DNA from: Corynebacterium sanguinis
GTDB lineage: Bacteria > Actinomycetota > Actinomycetes > Mycobacteriales > Mycobacteriaceae
Direction of reading: 5' to 3'
DNA length: 64,000 bases
NCBI RefSeq assembly: GCF_007641235.1
Contig: NZ_CP038157.1
Location: 806,001-870,000, forward strand
Both the position numbers and the translations under genes were made by a program. The notes below the pieces were generated by a model. That model made no database searches. It was not told the DNA's origin and worked only from the letters and a program-made list of their open reading frames with translations. Positions 8,781-17,742 of this stretch are shown piece by piece (within the stretch, counting starts at the first letter, position 1; the number at the start of each line of letters is the position of its first letter).

Positions 8781-9761
8781 ATGATCGAAGATCACAACGA
8801 CGACCAGCAGTGGGATGACACTCCCATCGCGGCGGCGGCGCGTCGCGCTGCCCAGGTGGTGTCGGGCCGCACCACCCTGTTGCGCCCCGAGCAGCCGCGC
8901 GTGTTCACCGTGGCCAACCAGAAGGGCGGCGTGGGCAAAACCACGACCTCGGTGAACCTCGCCGCAGCGCTCGCGCGCCAGGGCCTAAAAGTGCTCGTGA
9001 TCGACCTCGACCCCCAGGGCAACGCGTCGACCGCGCTGGGCGTGGAGCACCGTGCCGGAACGACCTCGACCTACGAGCTGCTCATCGGCGAGGCCCAGGC
9101 GGACGAGGCAATGGCACCTTCGCCCGGCAACGACAACCTGTTCTGCATCCCGGCCACCATCGACCTGGCTGGCGCGGAGATTGAGCTGGTCAGCCTGGTG
9201 CGCCGTGAGTACCGCCTGCGCGACGCGATCCGTCGCGGGTTCATTCAGGACAACGGGTTCGACTACGTCTTCATCGACTGCCCGCCGTCCCTTGGCCTGC
9301 TCACCATCAACGCGATGACCGCTGTTGATGAGGTTCTCATCCCCATCCAGTGCGAGTACTACGCGCTTGAGGGCGTGGGCCAGCTTCTGGGCAACATCGG
9401 GATGATCCGCGAACACCTGAACAACAACCTGCACATTTCCGCGATCCTGCTCACCATGTTCGACGCCCGCACGCGGCTGTCCGAGGAGGTCGCCGGCGAG
9501 GTGCGTTCCCAGTTCGGCGAAGTAGTACTACGCAACGTCATCCCGCGCTCCGTGAAGGTGTCCGAGGCGCCGGGGTACGGGCAGACAGTGATCGACTACG
9601 ACCCGGGTTCCCGCGGGGCTCTCGCCTACTTCGACGCGGCGCGCGAGCTGGCTACCCGCGGGGACTTCCAGCCGCACCCCACCACCGGCCCCATTGGCGT
9701 GAGCCCCGAGGTGGCGGCACAGTTCGACAAGGCCCAAAATACCGGACAGGATGGAGACTAA
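8781..9761 (+). CDS. parA: Chromosome partitioning ATPase ParA
   Basis: A 326-aa Walker-type ATPase. The deviant Walker A is KGGVGKTTT at about residue 50, followed by [13 protein letters not shown] (A') and [11 protein letters not shown] (Walker B). ParA binds DNA non-specifically and moves ParB-parS complexes; in corynebacteria it works with polar DivIVA. The first 45 residues are acidic and Ala-rich and precede the ATPase core. The ATG at 8781 has GGGAAGG 7 nt upstream. An in-frame ATG at 8760 lies 10 nt after a TAGAGT -10-like sequence and is the alternative. parB follows after 4 bp. Confidence 0.95.
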   Translation: MIEDHNDDQQWDDTPIAAAARRAAQVVSGRTTLLRPEQPRVFTVANQKGGVGKTTTSVNLAAALARQGLKVLVIDLDPQGNASTALGVEHRAGTTSTYELLIGEAQADEAMAPSPGNDNLFCIPATIDLAGAEIELVSLVRREYRLRDAIRRGFIQDNGFDYVFIDCPPSLGLLTINAMTAVDEVLIPIQCEYYALEGVGQLLGNIGMIREHLNNNLHISAILLTMFDARTRLSEEVAGEVRSQFGEVVLRNVIPRSVKVSEAPGYGQTVIDYDPGSRGALAYFDAARELATRGDFQPHPTTGPIGVSPEVAAQFDKAQNTGQDGD

Positions 9762-9765
9762 GCAC

Positions 9766-10752
9766 ATGGCACAGGAACGCAAGGGCGGGCTGGGTCGCGG
9801 TCTCGCCGCGCTGATCCCATCTAGCACCGAATCCGCCGATAAGACGGGCAAGACCGGCCGGCTTGGCGACGGCGCCGCCGACGTCATCCTGGGCGGCATC
9901 CCGGGCGCCCCGACGGTCGTGCCCCAGGCCGAGCGGCCGAAGCAGCCCATCGGCATGGGGGCGCGCTACCAGGAAATTCCTGTCGGTGAGATCTTCCCTA
10001 ACCCGAAGCAGCCGCGCCAGGTCTTCGATGAAGACGAGCTCGCCGAGCTGGTGCACTCGATCAAGGAGTTCGGGCTGCTGCAGCCCATCGTCGTCCGCGA
10101 AAGCGATCAGGGCTACGAGCTGATCATGGGCGAGCGCCGCTGGCGGGCGTCGTCAAAGGCGGGTCTGAAGCACATCCCCGCGATCGTGCGCGAAACGAAC
10201 GACGCCGACATGCTTCGCGACGCGCTCTTGGAAAACATCCACCGCGTTCAGCTCAACCCGCTGGAGGAAGCGGCCGCCTACCAGCAGCTTCTGCAGGAGT
10301 TCGGGGTGACGCAGGAGCAACTGGCCGATCGCCTCGGACGCTCCCGGCCGCGCATCACCAACTCTATTCGCCTCCTGAACCTTCCCGTCACGGTGCAGCG
10401 CCGCGTCGCCGCCGGCGTGCTCAGCGCCGGGCACGCGCGCGCGTTGCTTGGTGTCAAGGCCGGCGCGGAGCAGCAGGAGAAGCTCGCCGACCGGGTCGTG
10501 GCCGAGGGCTTGAGCGTGCGCGCGACGGAGGAAGCCGTGACCCTGTTGAATAGGCACGGAGCCGCGGAAGACAAACCCAAGCGCGAGCCCGCCCCCCAGC
10601 CGGAATTCCTTTCCCACGCGGCCGAGCGGCTTGCCGACGAATGGGACACCAAAGTCTCCGTGACCATGGGCAAGCGCAAGGGCAAGATCGTCGTCGAGTT
10701 CGGCGACCGCGACGACCTGGAGCGCATCCTGTCGCTCATCCGGGACCGCTAG
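9766..10752 (+). CDS. parB: Chromosome partitioning protein ParB
   Basis: A 328-aa DNA-binding CTPase that loads at parS sites and spreads as a sliding clamp. It begins [18 protein letters not shown], the region that stimulates ParA. The CTP-binding ParB/Srx core has [12 protein letters not shown], and the helix-turn-helix region has [21 protein letters not shown]-terminal dimerisation domain follows. Six parS or near-parS sites are found 16-34 kb to the right in this window. A slightly earlier in-frame start overlapping the end of parA is possible but lacks homology. Confidence 0.95.
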   Translation: MAQERKGGLGRGLAALIPSSTESADKTGKTGRLGDGAADVILGGIPGAPTVVPQAERPKQPIGMGARYQEIPVGEIFPNPKQPRQVFDEDELAELVHSIKEFGLLQPIVVRESDQGYELIMGERRWRASSKAGLKHIPAIVRETNDADMLRDALLENIHRVQLNPLEEAAAYQQLLQEFGVTQEQLADRLGRSRPRITNSIRLLNLPVTVQRRVAAGVLSAGHARALLGVKAGAEQQEKLADRVVAEGLSVRATEEAVTLLNRHGAAEDKPKREPAPQPEFLSHAAERLADEWDTKVSVTMGKRKGKIVVEFGDRDDLERILSLIRDR

Positions 10753-10761
10753 CGGGCAGAC

Positions 10762-11412
10762 GTGGCGGCGCCCAAAGCCAGCCTGGTGGCTCTGACCTAC
10801 CACAGCCTCGAGCGCATCCACCGCCACACGGCGACCTCGACCTTCTGGGAGCTCGACCCGCTGCACAGCGCGTACACGGGGGCGCAGTCGGAGGCCGACA
10901 AGGGCGCCTGGCTCGTGCAGCGCGCCCTGCGCCAGTCCACGGTGGGGTTCAGCATCGCCGAGGCAACCTCGACGGTGGGAGCGTTCGCGACGGTGCTGTT
11001 TTGCCCCGTCGCCGACGCTCCTGGCGCGGTGCGGATGCCGACAGCCCCGCCGAGCCGCGACGCGTGGCTGGTCACCAGCCTGCACACTGACACCGCCTCG
11101 CGGGGTCGCGGTTGGGAATCCGTACTTCTCGACGCCGTCATCATCGCCGCCACCGAGCGCGGCGCTGCGGCGCTCGAGGTGTTCGGTCTGCGCCCCGGCG
11201 CTCAACCGACGTCGGACCTGTGCCGCGGGATCATCCGCGAGGCGGCGCTCATCGGGATTGTCGAGGTCCCCGTCCTCGAGTCCGCGGGGTTCACAGTGGT
11301 CCGCGACCACCCGGTGATCCCCCGGCTGCGTCTGGACCTGCCGCCCGCCCACGATTTACTCAGTGCCGCGGAAATTGCAGAGCTGCTCGCCGAGGTTCCG
11401 GTCGGTGGCTAA
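10762..11412 (+). CDS. Predicted GNAT-like acetyltransferase
   Basis: A 216-aa protein of the type found beside parB in corynebacteria. A possible acetyl-CoA-binding motif is TASRGRGWESVLLDA (about 112-126), in the R/Q-x-x-G-x-G/A position of GNAT motif A, followed by a helix and a beta strand. The substrate is unknown. It begins with GTG 10 bp after parB and ends 5 bp from the convergent cwlM stop. The fold assignment is moderate; no function can be given. Confidence 0.7.
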   Translation: MAAPKASLVALTYHSLERIHRHTATSTFWELDPLHSAYTGAQSEADKGAWLVQRALRQSTVGFSIAEATSTVGAFATVLFCPVADAPGAVRMPTAPPSRDAWLVTSLHTDTASRGRGWESVLLDAVIIAATERGAAALEVFGLRPGAQPTSDLCRGIIREAALIGIVEVPVLESAGFTVVRDHPVIPRLRLDLPPAHDLLSAAEIAELLAEVPVGG

Positions 11413-11417
11413 GCGCC

Positions 11418-12602
11418 TTACATGGCGTGTTCGTGGCGCAAAAGCTCGGTGAAAGAGTAGGTGCCGGTCGGCTTGTCGTCCTCTTCGAGCAGGTAGAGAC
11501 GCTTGACGGCGACGACGATCGCCTCGGCGATGCAGTCTCGCTCGCGCGGGTTCGCGACGATCTTCACGTCGTGCGGGTTGGTCACGTAGCCAGCCACGAC
11601 CTCGACCGCCGGCATTTTCGACAGGCGCAGCAGGTCCCACGTGCGCCCGTGGTTGTAGCAGTTGCGCAGGTCGGTGCGCGCCGCGATCTCGCGCTGGATG
11701 TAACCGGAAAGGGTCTCACCCGTGAGCGAGGACGCGCCGGATTGAGAGCCGAAGTAGAAGGTGGCCACCCCGTTGGCCAGCTCGTTGTGGTAGCGATCGA
11801 GCTGCAGCGAGATGATCAGGTCGGCGTTGAAGCTGTTGGCCAGCTCCGCGCGCTCCTTCGCCGAAGGGTTATCCCCGCGCGGGCGCGAGAAGATGGTTTC
11901 CATACCAGCGGCGACCATGCGCCCCTCTACCCTTTGGGCAAGATCCCAGAGGATCTCCTCCTCGCTGATGTCACCGTAGGGACCCCGGACCGAGGTGCCG
12001 TGCGCTGAGCAGTGCACGCTCGGGTCGATGACGACGCGCTTGCCGGACAGGCGGGGGCCGGCCTGGCGCACCCGCTCGCGCTCGCGGATCGCGTGGGCGG
12101 ACCCACCCGTGATGCGCCGGCCCAGAAGGCTCAGCGCGTGCAGGGTGTCGGAGCCGCAGACGCCGTCGCCTTCCAAGCCGGAGTTAATTTGGTAGTTCAC
12201 CAGCGCCTTGTGCGTCTGCTTGTTAAAGTGGCCGTCCACTCGGTGGGAGTAAAAGCCGAGCTCCTGGAGCTGTTCCTGTAGCTGGCGCACGTCGTCGCCG
12301 ACCATGATCTGGTTCGGCTGGAACGACAGCACGCGCGCCCCGAGGGTGTAGGAGGCCTCGCGCAGCTCGCGCAGGGTCACGGTGTCGATTTCACCGGTGG
12401 GCACGATGCCGCGGGACTGCTGGAAGGCTTTGAGGGACTCCGCCAGTTGGGCGTCGAAAAGCAGCTCTTGGTGCGAAAACTGGCGCGAGTTCCACTCCCC
12501 GACCTTGCCGTCGTAACCGTCGAGCATGCCGAGTCGTGCGAGAGTCGACCGCACCTCAGCGACGCGCGCGCTCGAATCGCCAACACGGTAAACGTCAGTC
12601 AC
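11418..12602 (-). CDS. cwlM: CwlM-like peptidoglycan amidase homologue, probably a regulator
   Basis: A 394-aa protein with two N-terminal peptidoglycan-binding repeats (about 5-80 and 95-160) and a C-terminal amidase_3 fold (about 185-375). It has no signal peptide. In mycobacteria CwlM is a cytoplasmic, PknB-controlled activator of MurA rather than an active hydrolase. Two zinc or catalytic positions look degenerate here: the usual S-[IL]-H-A-N is SLQLD, and the usual V-E-x-G-[FY] glutamate is valine in VEVVAGYVTN. That supports a regulatory role. Translation starts with GTG at 12602 after GAAGGAAGG. It converges with the GNAT gene and follows trxA in the same direction. Confidence 0.9.
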   Translation of the reverse strand: MTDVYRVGDSSARVAEVRSTLARLGMLDGYDGKVGEWNSRQFSHQELLFDAQLAESLKAFQQSRGIVPTGEIDTVTLRELREASYTLGARVLSFQPNQIMVGDDVRQLQEQLQELGFYSHRVDGHFNKQTHKALVNYQINSGLEGDGVCGSDTLHALSLLGRRITGGSAHAIRERERVRQAGPRLSGKRVVIDPSVHCSAHGTSVRGPYGDISEEEILWDLAQRVEGRMVAAGMETIFSRPRGDNPSAKERAELANSFNADLIISLQLDRYHNELANGVATFYFGSQSGASSLTGETLSGYIQREIAARTDLRNCYNHGRTWDLLRLSKMPAVEVVAGYVTNPHDVKIVANPRERDCIAEAIVVAVKRLYLLEEDDKPTGTYSFTELLRHEHAM

Positions 12603-12671
12603 TTCGCGCCTTCCTTCGGGGAGCTCATCGAGTATGGGACAACAAAAAGCTTATATTACCTAGCGGGTGGC

Positions 12672-13004
12672 CTAGATGTGTTGATGTATCCGCGAAACGA
12701 TCTCGCTCTTCGGCTGCGCGCCGATCAGGGTGTCGACGGCGGCGCCGTCCTTGAAGATCATCACGGTCGGAAGAGACATAACCTGGAACATCGCGCCGAG
12801 CGTGCGCTCGGCATCCACGTCGACCTTGGCCACCTTGACCTGGCCGCTCATCTCCTCAGCTATCTGCTCGAGGATCGGGCTAAGCTTCTTGCACGGCCCG
12901 CACCACTCGGCCCAGAAGTCCACGACAACCGGGGTCTCGGAGTCCACGACCTCGGACTTGAAGGTGGACTGGGTGACGTCAATCGGCGTATTCATACCCG
13001 TCAT
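12672..13004 (-). CDS. trxA: Thioredoxin
   Basis: A 110-aa cytosolic thioredoxin. The active site is WCGPCKK and the cis-proline loop is [12 protein letters not shown]. It reduces protein disulfides and is recharged by TrxB, whose gene lies directly upstream and overlaps by 4 bp (ATGA). A second ATG three codons later (MNTPID) is also possible. In C. glutamicum the equivalent pair is controlled by SigM under disulfide stress. Confidence 0.95.
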   Translation of the reverse strand: MTGMNTPIDVTQSTFKSEVVDSETPVVVDFWAEWCGPCKKLSPILEQIAEEMSGQVKVAKVDVDAERTLGAMFQVMSLPTVMIFKDGAAVDTLIGAQPKSEIVSRIHQHI

Positions 13005-14023
13005 TCTAGACCGGCCAAGTAGTGTTCAGCGTCGATGGCCGCGCGGCAGCCCGAGCCAGCCGCCGTGATCGCCTGGCGGTAGTAGTTGTCCACCAGATCG
13101 CCACAGGCAAACACACCCGGCAGCGACGTCACTGTCGACGGCTGGCGCACCTCAACGTAGCCCGCCTCGTCCGTGGCGACCTGGCCTTCGAGGAATCCGG
13201 AGCGCGGGTCGTGGCCGATGGCGACGAACATTGCGGTGGCATCAAACACGGAGCTTTCGCCGGTCTGGACGTTCTTGATTTTGAGCCCGGCAACCTTGCC
13301 GGCGTTCTCCATCACTTCTTCGACGATGGTGTGGGTGACAAACTCGATCTTCTCGTTGGCGCGGGCGCGCTCGAGCATGATCTGCGAGGCGCGGAAGTTC
13401 TCCGAGCGGTGGATCAGGGACACCTTCGAACCGAAGCGGGTGAGGAAGTTTGCCTCCTCCATCGCGGAGTCGCCACCGCCGACAACGGCGATGTGCTGGT
13501 CTTTGAAGAAGAACCCGTCGCAGGTGGCGCAGGTGGACACGCCGTGCCCGGTCAGCTCGGTCTCCCCCGGCACTCCGAGGTGGCGGGGTGCTGCGCCGGT
13601 GGCCAGGATGACCGCGCGGGCGCGGTACTCCGTCTCGCCGACGTACACCTTCTTCACGTCGCCGCTAAGGTCAACGCGGTCGACGAGCTCGGGGGTGAGC
13701 TCGGCGCCGAAGCGCTCGGCCTGCGAGCGCATCTCCATCATCAGTTCCGGGCCCATGATGCCGTTTTGGAACCCAGGGTAGTTCTCCACCTCGGTGGTGT
13801 TCATCAGCTCGCCGCCGAACTCGTAGCCCTCGAAGACGAGCGGCTTGAGCTCGGCGCGCGCGGCGTAGAGCGCGGCGGTGTAACCGGCCGGCCCAGAGCC
13901 GACGACGATGAGGTCGCGCACCTCGCCCGGCACGGCCTGCGTTGTCGTTGGCTGGGCGGTGGTGTCCTCGGCAGGTGCGTCGCCGGCGGAGGGCACGACG
14001 AAGTTGAAGCCTGGGTTGGTCAT
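13001..14023 (-). CDS. trxB: Thioredoxin-disulfide reductase
   Basis: A 340-aa FAD/NADPH flavoprotein. The FAD-binding motif is [17 protein letters not shown], the redox pair is CATCDG, and the NADPH motif is [12 protein letters not shown]. The first 37 residues (Pro/Thr/Ala-rich) form an extension not typical of the family; a GTG at residue 31 could be the true start. The ATG at 14023 has AAGAGA upstream. It is translationally coupled to trxA. The upstream gap (14024-14130) has a TAGACT -10-like sequence at 14067-14072 (minus), weak evidence for a local promoter. Confidence 0.95.
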   Translation of the reverse strand: MTNPGFNFVVPSAGDAPAEDTTAQPTTTQAVPGEVRDLIVVGSGPAGYTAALYAARAELKPLVFEGYEFGGELMNTTEVENYPGFQNGIMGPELMMEMRSQAERFGAELTPELVDRVDLSGDVKKVYVGETEYRARAVILATGAAPRHLGVPGETELTGHGVSTCATCDGFFFKDQHIAVVGGGDSAMEEANFLTRFGSKVSLIHRSENFRASQIMLERARANEKIEFVTHTIVEEVMENAGKVAGLKIKNVQTGESSVFDATAMFVAIGHDPRSGFLEGQVATDEAGYVEVRQPSTVTSLPGVFACGDLVDNYYRQAITAAGSGCRAAIDAEHYLAGLE

Positions 14024-14130
14024 AGCGGTAGATCTCTTTTCAGCATTCGCGGATATCTCGGATGCCAGTCTACTGCCCGCCTCGACGGGAGCGACTTTGA
14101 TCAGTGGCGCAGGAGTGTGGTGGTGGTTTC

Positions 14131-15450
14131 TTACCCGGAGTTGGCGTCTGGGTTGGTGTCGGGTTTGTGGGGGAAGGTCATGCGGTATTCCTGCTCGAGG
14201 CGTGTCAGGGCTTCGATGCAGGTGTTGTAGTTGCCGGTGGTGTCGTAGGCGTCGAGGATTGTGTGCCCTTTCGCCAGAAACGTCGCGACGCGGTCACGCA
14301 GGACACGTCGCTGGTCGAGGCTGTGGTTCCACCGGGGGTTGTCCGCCCCGAGCTGGGTGGTGATAAACCCATCGGGCTCGGTTAAGGCGTAGGTGCCGTC
14401 GGGGAATAGCCAGACGATGTCGCCGGTGGTGGGGTCGGGAATGTAGTAGGCACGACGATCCGTTTTCACGTTGTGGTGACGTTGACACAACGAGAACAAA
14501 TTCGCTGGGGTTGTGCTTCCCCCGTCGGCGTAGGGGACGCGGTGATCAAGCTGGCAGTGCTGTGCATCGCGGGTACAGCCCGGCCAGACGCAGGTGCCGT
14601 CGCGGGCAATAGCGAACGCTTTGATCCGGGCCGAGGGAACATAGCCGTCGATCTCGTGGCCGGCAACATCACCAAGGTCCACGATGCGCGAGGCGTACTG
14701 TTCGGCCACAGCACTGCCCTCAGCATCGGTCCACCCCGTACCGGGGAAAAACACTGATGCACCGTCGACGATGTCACCATCGGGGCCCAGGGGTGCGAAC
14801 CCGAAAATAGTCACCGTGGGTTGTGCGGTGAGTTCACCGGTGAGGATCAGGCGTGCTGCTTCGTCTTCGGTGATGTTGTTCTCTTGTGCCACGTGTGTGC
14901 GGTATTGCCGGATCAGGGCGTGGGTGGTGTTGTCGCACTCAATTGTGGTGCCGGAGCGTGCACCGAGCTCATAGTCGTGGATGACGAACGCGTCTTGTGG
15001 GCGGGTGCGGCGTTTGCGTTTAGCCGCGTCGTAGCCCACGGTGTTGTCGAGCTGGGCGATGAGCCGTCTAAGCCGGTGCACGATTGCTTTGGGTGTCAGC
15101 AACGGTTGGTTGGGTTTCGTGGCGGTAAACACCTCCACTAGGTACGCGTCAATGTGGGCGTAGACCTCGGTGTCGACGTCGGGGCCAAGTTCCGCAATGG
15201 CGGTATCAATGCTGGCAAGGCGTTTGATGTCTAACAGTCGTGTGGTGTGTTGAATCTGGCGCAGCCCGGGCAGGTCGATCAGGCGTCGGTAGGCGAAGAT
15301 GGCTTTTTCGACTGCTGCTTTGCTCTCCCCGATCGCGTGTTGGATGTGGGTGATCTCTACTTCGAAGTCGTCGACCACATGTGCCGTCTCGGCCCAGGTG
15401 AGGGTGTCAGGAAGTTTGTGTGTGAGGCTCTGATCTAGAAGGAGTTTCAC
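14131..15450 (-). CDS. HNH endonuclease-type DUF222 protein, 5' end replaced by an IS element
   Basis: The open frame encodes up to 439 aa: a DUF222 (13E12 repeat type) region and a C-terminal HNH motif with zinc-knuckle cysteines ([25 protein letters not shown] and [12 protein letters not shown]). These proteins are multicopy in many actinobacteria and their role is uncertain. The native gene is interrupted after codon 39. Its start is at 16959, and removing the IS plus one copy of the 8-bp target repeat restores a 459-aa frame. The present frame begins at a GTG (15450) that lies inside the IS end and contributes about 17 foreign residues. No good ribosome site precedes it, so expression is doubtful. 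Confidence 0.85.
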   Translation of the reverse strand: MKLLLDQSLTHKLPDTLTWAETAHVVDDFEVEITHIQHAIGESKAAVEKAIFAYRRLIDLPGLRQIQHTTRLLDIKRLASIDTAIAELGPDVDTEVYAHIDAYLVEVFTATKPNQPLLTPKAIVHRLRRLIAQLDNTVGYDAAKRKRRTRPQDAFVIHDYELGARSGTTIECDNTTHALIRQYRTHVAQENNITEDEAARLILTGELTAQPTVTIFGFAPLGPDGDIVDGASVFFPGTGWTDAEGSAVAEQYASRIVDLGDVAGHEIDGYVPSARIKAFAIARDGTCVWPGCTRDAQHCQLDHRVPYADGGSTTPANLFSLCQRHHNVKTDRRAYYIPDPTTGDIVWLFPDGTYALTEPDGFITTQLGADNPRWNHSLDQRRVLRDRVATFLAKGHTILDAYDTTGNYNTCIEALTRLEQEYRMTFPHKPDTNPDANSG

Positions 15451-16840
15451 CGATAATGACTAAGGTGTCACCGAAGAAAGGCCACGACCCGGCAAGGGTC
15501 AATGAGATCAGCGAGAAGCTGATGGAAAATCCTGAGCTCGCCAGCTTGATCAGCGAACTGTCGACCTCTGCAGATGATGCAAGCGATCTGGTCAAAGGCC
15601 TGTTGCAGGCATCGATCAACGCCGGTCTGCAGGCGGAGATGGATGCACATTTGGGCTACGGCCATGCCGACCGTAAGGCGAAAGCCCGGTTGGAAACCGC
15701 ACAGGAGAGCAATCACCGCAACGGGTCGTACACCAAGACCGTCGATTCCGGCTACGGCCGACTAGAGGTCACCATGCCCAGGGATCGTGCCGGCACGTTC
15801 ACCCCGCAGATGGTGCCGAAGGGGTCGCGCCGTTTGACCGAGCTCGACGACATGATCATCTCGCTGTACGCCGGTGGGATGACCGTGCGCGATATTCAGC
15901 ACCACCTCGCCACCACCCTCGGGGTGGACATGAGCCCGGATACCATCAGCACGATTACTGACGCGGTGCTTGATGAGGTGATGCTGTGGCAGAACCGCCA
16001 GTTGGACGAGTTCTACCCGGTGATCTTCCTCGACGCGCTACGCGTAAAAATCCGCGATGGCCACCGCGTGGTCAACAAGTCTTGCTACATGGCGGTAGGC
16101 GTCGACATGGACGGCATCAAGCACATCCTGGGATTGTGGATCGCAGACAATGAAGGCGCCAGTTTTTGGGCATCCGTGTGCGCTGACCTTGCCAACCGTG
16201 GGGTCCAAGACGTGTTCATCGTCTGCTGCGACGGGCTCAAAGGCCTGCCGGACGCCGTGGAGGCAACCTGGCCGAATTCCATGGTGCAAACCTGTATCGT
16301 GCACCTGATCCGGGCGGCGAACAGGTGGGTGTCCTACCAAGACCGCAAACCCGTATCCAGCGCGTTGCGGGAGGTCTACACCGCACCGAACGAGGACACC
16401 GCCCGCGCCGCCCTGGACGCTTTCGAGGCGTCCGAGCTGGGACGGAAGTATCCGCAATCGGTCAAAGTCTGGCGCGACGCCTGGGACCGGTTTGTGCCGT
16501 TTCTGCAGTTCCCGCCGGCGGCCCGCAGGGTGCTCTACACCACGAATTCGATCGAATCGCTGAATGCTGAACTGCGGAAAGCCACCCGCAACCGCGGCCA
16601 GTTCCCGAACGATACCGCGGCGCTGAAAACGCTGTGGCTGATGATCTGCAACATCGAGGACAAGCGCGCTGCCCAGCGAGCGAAGAAAGCGAAGCGCGCC
16701 ATCGAATGCAGCGGCTATATTGAAGGAGCGAAAGCCACCGGGTGGAAACAAGCCATCAACCAACTAGCCGTGGCATACCCCGACCGATTCGCGGACTACT
16801 TGTAAACCAAGCCCCCGCACACAAACAATCGGACACCCTC
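15400..16840 (+). mobile_element. IS256-family insertion sequence, complete
   Basis: A 1441-bp element with one transposase gene. Imperfect inverted ends of about 28 bp start GAGGGTGTC on both sides and share GTTTGTGTG at positions 15-23. The 8-bp repeat GCCCAGGT occurs at 15392-15399 and 16841-16848 and is the target duplication. It interrupts the DUF222/HNH gene in frame. The intact transposase, ends and exact duplication suggest a recent insertion. Confidence 0.93.
15456..16805 (+). CDS. IS256-family (mutator-type) transposase
   Basis: A 449-aa DDE transposase. The catalytic residues are visible in VIFLDALRVKIRDG (D1), VFIVCCDGLKGLPDA (D2) and NSIESLNAELRKATRNRG (E), with the family motif C-x2-H as CIVHLIR. 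The ATG at 15456 follows AAGGAG at 15439-15444. The frame is full-length with no internal stop, so it is probably active. Confidence 0.96.
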   Translation: MTKVSPKKGHDPARVNEISEKLMENPELASLISELSTSADDASDLVKGLLQASINAGLQAEMDAHLGYGHADRKAKARLETAQESNHRNGSYTKTVDSGYGRLEVTMPRDRAGTFTPQMVPKGSRRLTELDDMIISLYAGGMTVRDIQHHLATTLGVDMSPDTISTITDAVLDEVMLWQNRQLDEFYPVIFLDALRVKIRDGHRVVNKSCYMAVGVDMDGIKHILGLWIADNEGASFWASVCADLANRGVQDVFIVCCDGLKGLPDAVEATWPNSMVQTCIVHLIRAANRWVSYQDRKPVSSALREVYTAPNEDTARAALDAFEASELGRKYPQSVKVWRDAWDRFVPFLQFPPAARRVLYTTNSIESLNAELRKATRNRGQFPNDTAALKTLWLMICNIEDKRAAQRAKKAKRAIECSGYIEGAKATGWKQAINQLAVAYPDRFADYL

Positions 16841-16959
16841 GCCCAGGTGGAGAAGATCTCGTATTCGATGTCGCGTTTGTGCTGGCCCAGGCGTGCCAAC
16901 GTGTCGTTTGGTCGTTGTGTGCGGAAGAAATGGTCATCCCCCGTGTGCGTCGCATCCAT
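16841..16959 (-). pseudogene. 5' fragment of the IS-interrupted DUF222/HNH gene
   Basis: Starting at the ATG at 16959 (AAAGGGGGG upstream) the frame reads MDATHTGDDHFFRTQRPNDT and continues to EIFSTWA. It then runs into the IS end. Joined across the 8-bp duplication it continues in frame as [13 protein letters not shown] in the 3' part at 15391. It is not an independent gene. Confidence 0.85.
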
Positions 16960-16984
16960 GTGCGCCCCCCTTTCAACACCTCCC

Positions 16985-17013
16985 ATTATAATCGCACAGG
17001 CATTCGTGCGCAA
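16985..17013 (-). promoter_or_regulatory. Strong sigma-A-like promoter of the interrupted HNH gene
   Basis: On the minus strand, TTGCGC (17013-17008) and a perfect TATAAT (16990-16985) are 17 bp apart. The expected start is about 20 nt before the ATG at 16959. Confidence 0.65.
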
Positions 17014-17065
17014 TGGTTCGGGCGTGGTTGTATGCACACTATAGTGACACACGTGTGCTAAGCGG

Positions 17066-17629
17066 TTAGACCGCCGTGGATCCGCGCTCGTTGACGGCCT
17101 TGAGCACGGCGTCGCGAGCTCGGGAGCGTCGCGATTTCACCGTGCCAGGTTTGACGCCCATTTCGCGGGCGGCGTTTTCTACGGTGAGGCCGGCGACGTC
17201 GATAAGCAAAAGAGCGGTGCGCTGGGCCGCGGGCAGGGCCTCAATGGCCTGGCGCATCACGATGGCGCGGTCGACCGCGGGCGTGGGATCGTGCGCGAGC
17301 ATGGGGTTCGCGTCGGCCGAGACGCGCTCGGTGTCGTCGATGCTGACGTCGCGCATCCGCTTTTGCCCCGCGGCCATGTAGTCGTAGCCGGAGTTCATCA
17401 CCAGCCGGTGCAACCACGTCGACAGCGTCGCCTCGGAGCGATACGTGTGCATGTTCCGCGACGCCTTGAACAGCGCCTCCTGCAAAATGTCCTGCGTGTC
17501 CTGCTCGTTGCGCGCGTATCGACGCGCAATGTAAGCAAGCCGCGGCTTATGCCTGCGCACAATTGCCGCGAACGCCTGCGGATCCCCCGCTTTGTAGGCC
17601 TCGACCAACTGCTGATCTGAAAGCTCCAT
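17066..17629 (-). CDS. sigM: ECF RNA polymerase sigma factor SigM
   Basis: A 187-aa ECF sigma factor. Region 2 contains RYARNEQDTQDILQEALFKA and region 4 has the helix-turn-helix AAREMGVKPGTVKSRRSRAR. In C. glutamicum SigM drives disulfide-stress genes, including the trxB-trxC pair, and sits next to them. Here the same neighbours are separated by the HNH gene and its IS. No separate anti-sigma gene is visible. The ATG at 17629 follows a GGGGGG-type site. Confidence 0.9.
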   Translation of the reverse strand: MELSDQQLVEAYKAGDPQAFAAIVRRHKPRLAYIARRYARNEQDTQDILQEALFKASRNMHTYRSEATLSTWLHRLVMNSGYDYMAAGQKRMRDVSIDDTERVSADANPMLAHDPTPAVDRAIVMRQAIEALPAAQRTALLLIDVAGLTVENAAREMGVKPGTVKSRRSRARDAVLKAVNERGSTAV

Positions 17630-17742
17630 GACTTACCCCCCGAAAAAAGTCCCCCGTAATACCTGCCCTGCCTAGTGTGGCCGATGCGCGCCGCCCGCAC
17701 AGCGCATCGAGGTACATTTCAGTGACACTGCGCCCCGCTGGC

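Noticed and set aside
16756-17052. 98-codon open frame crossing the right end of the IS256
   Set aside because: It is the 5' end of the HNH gene read on into the IS and not a gene of its own.
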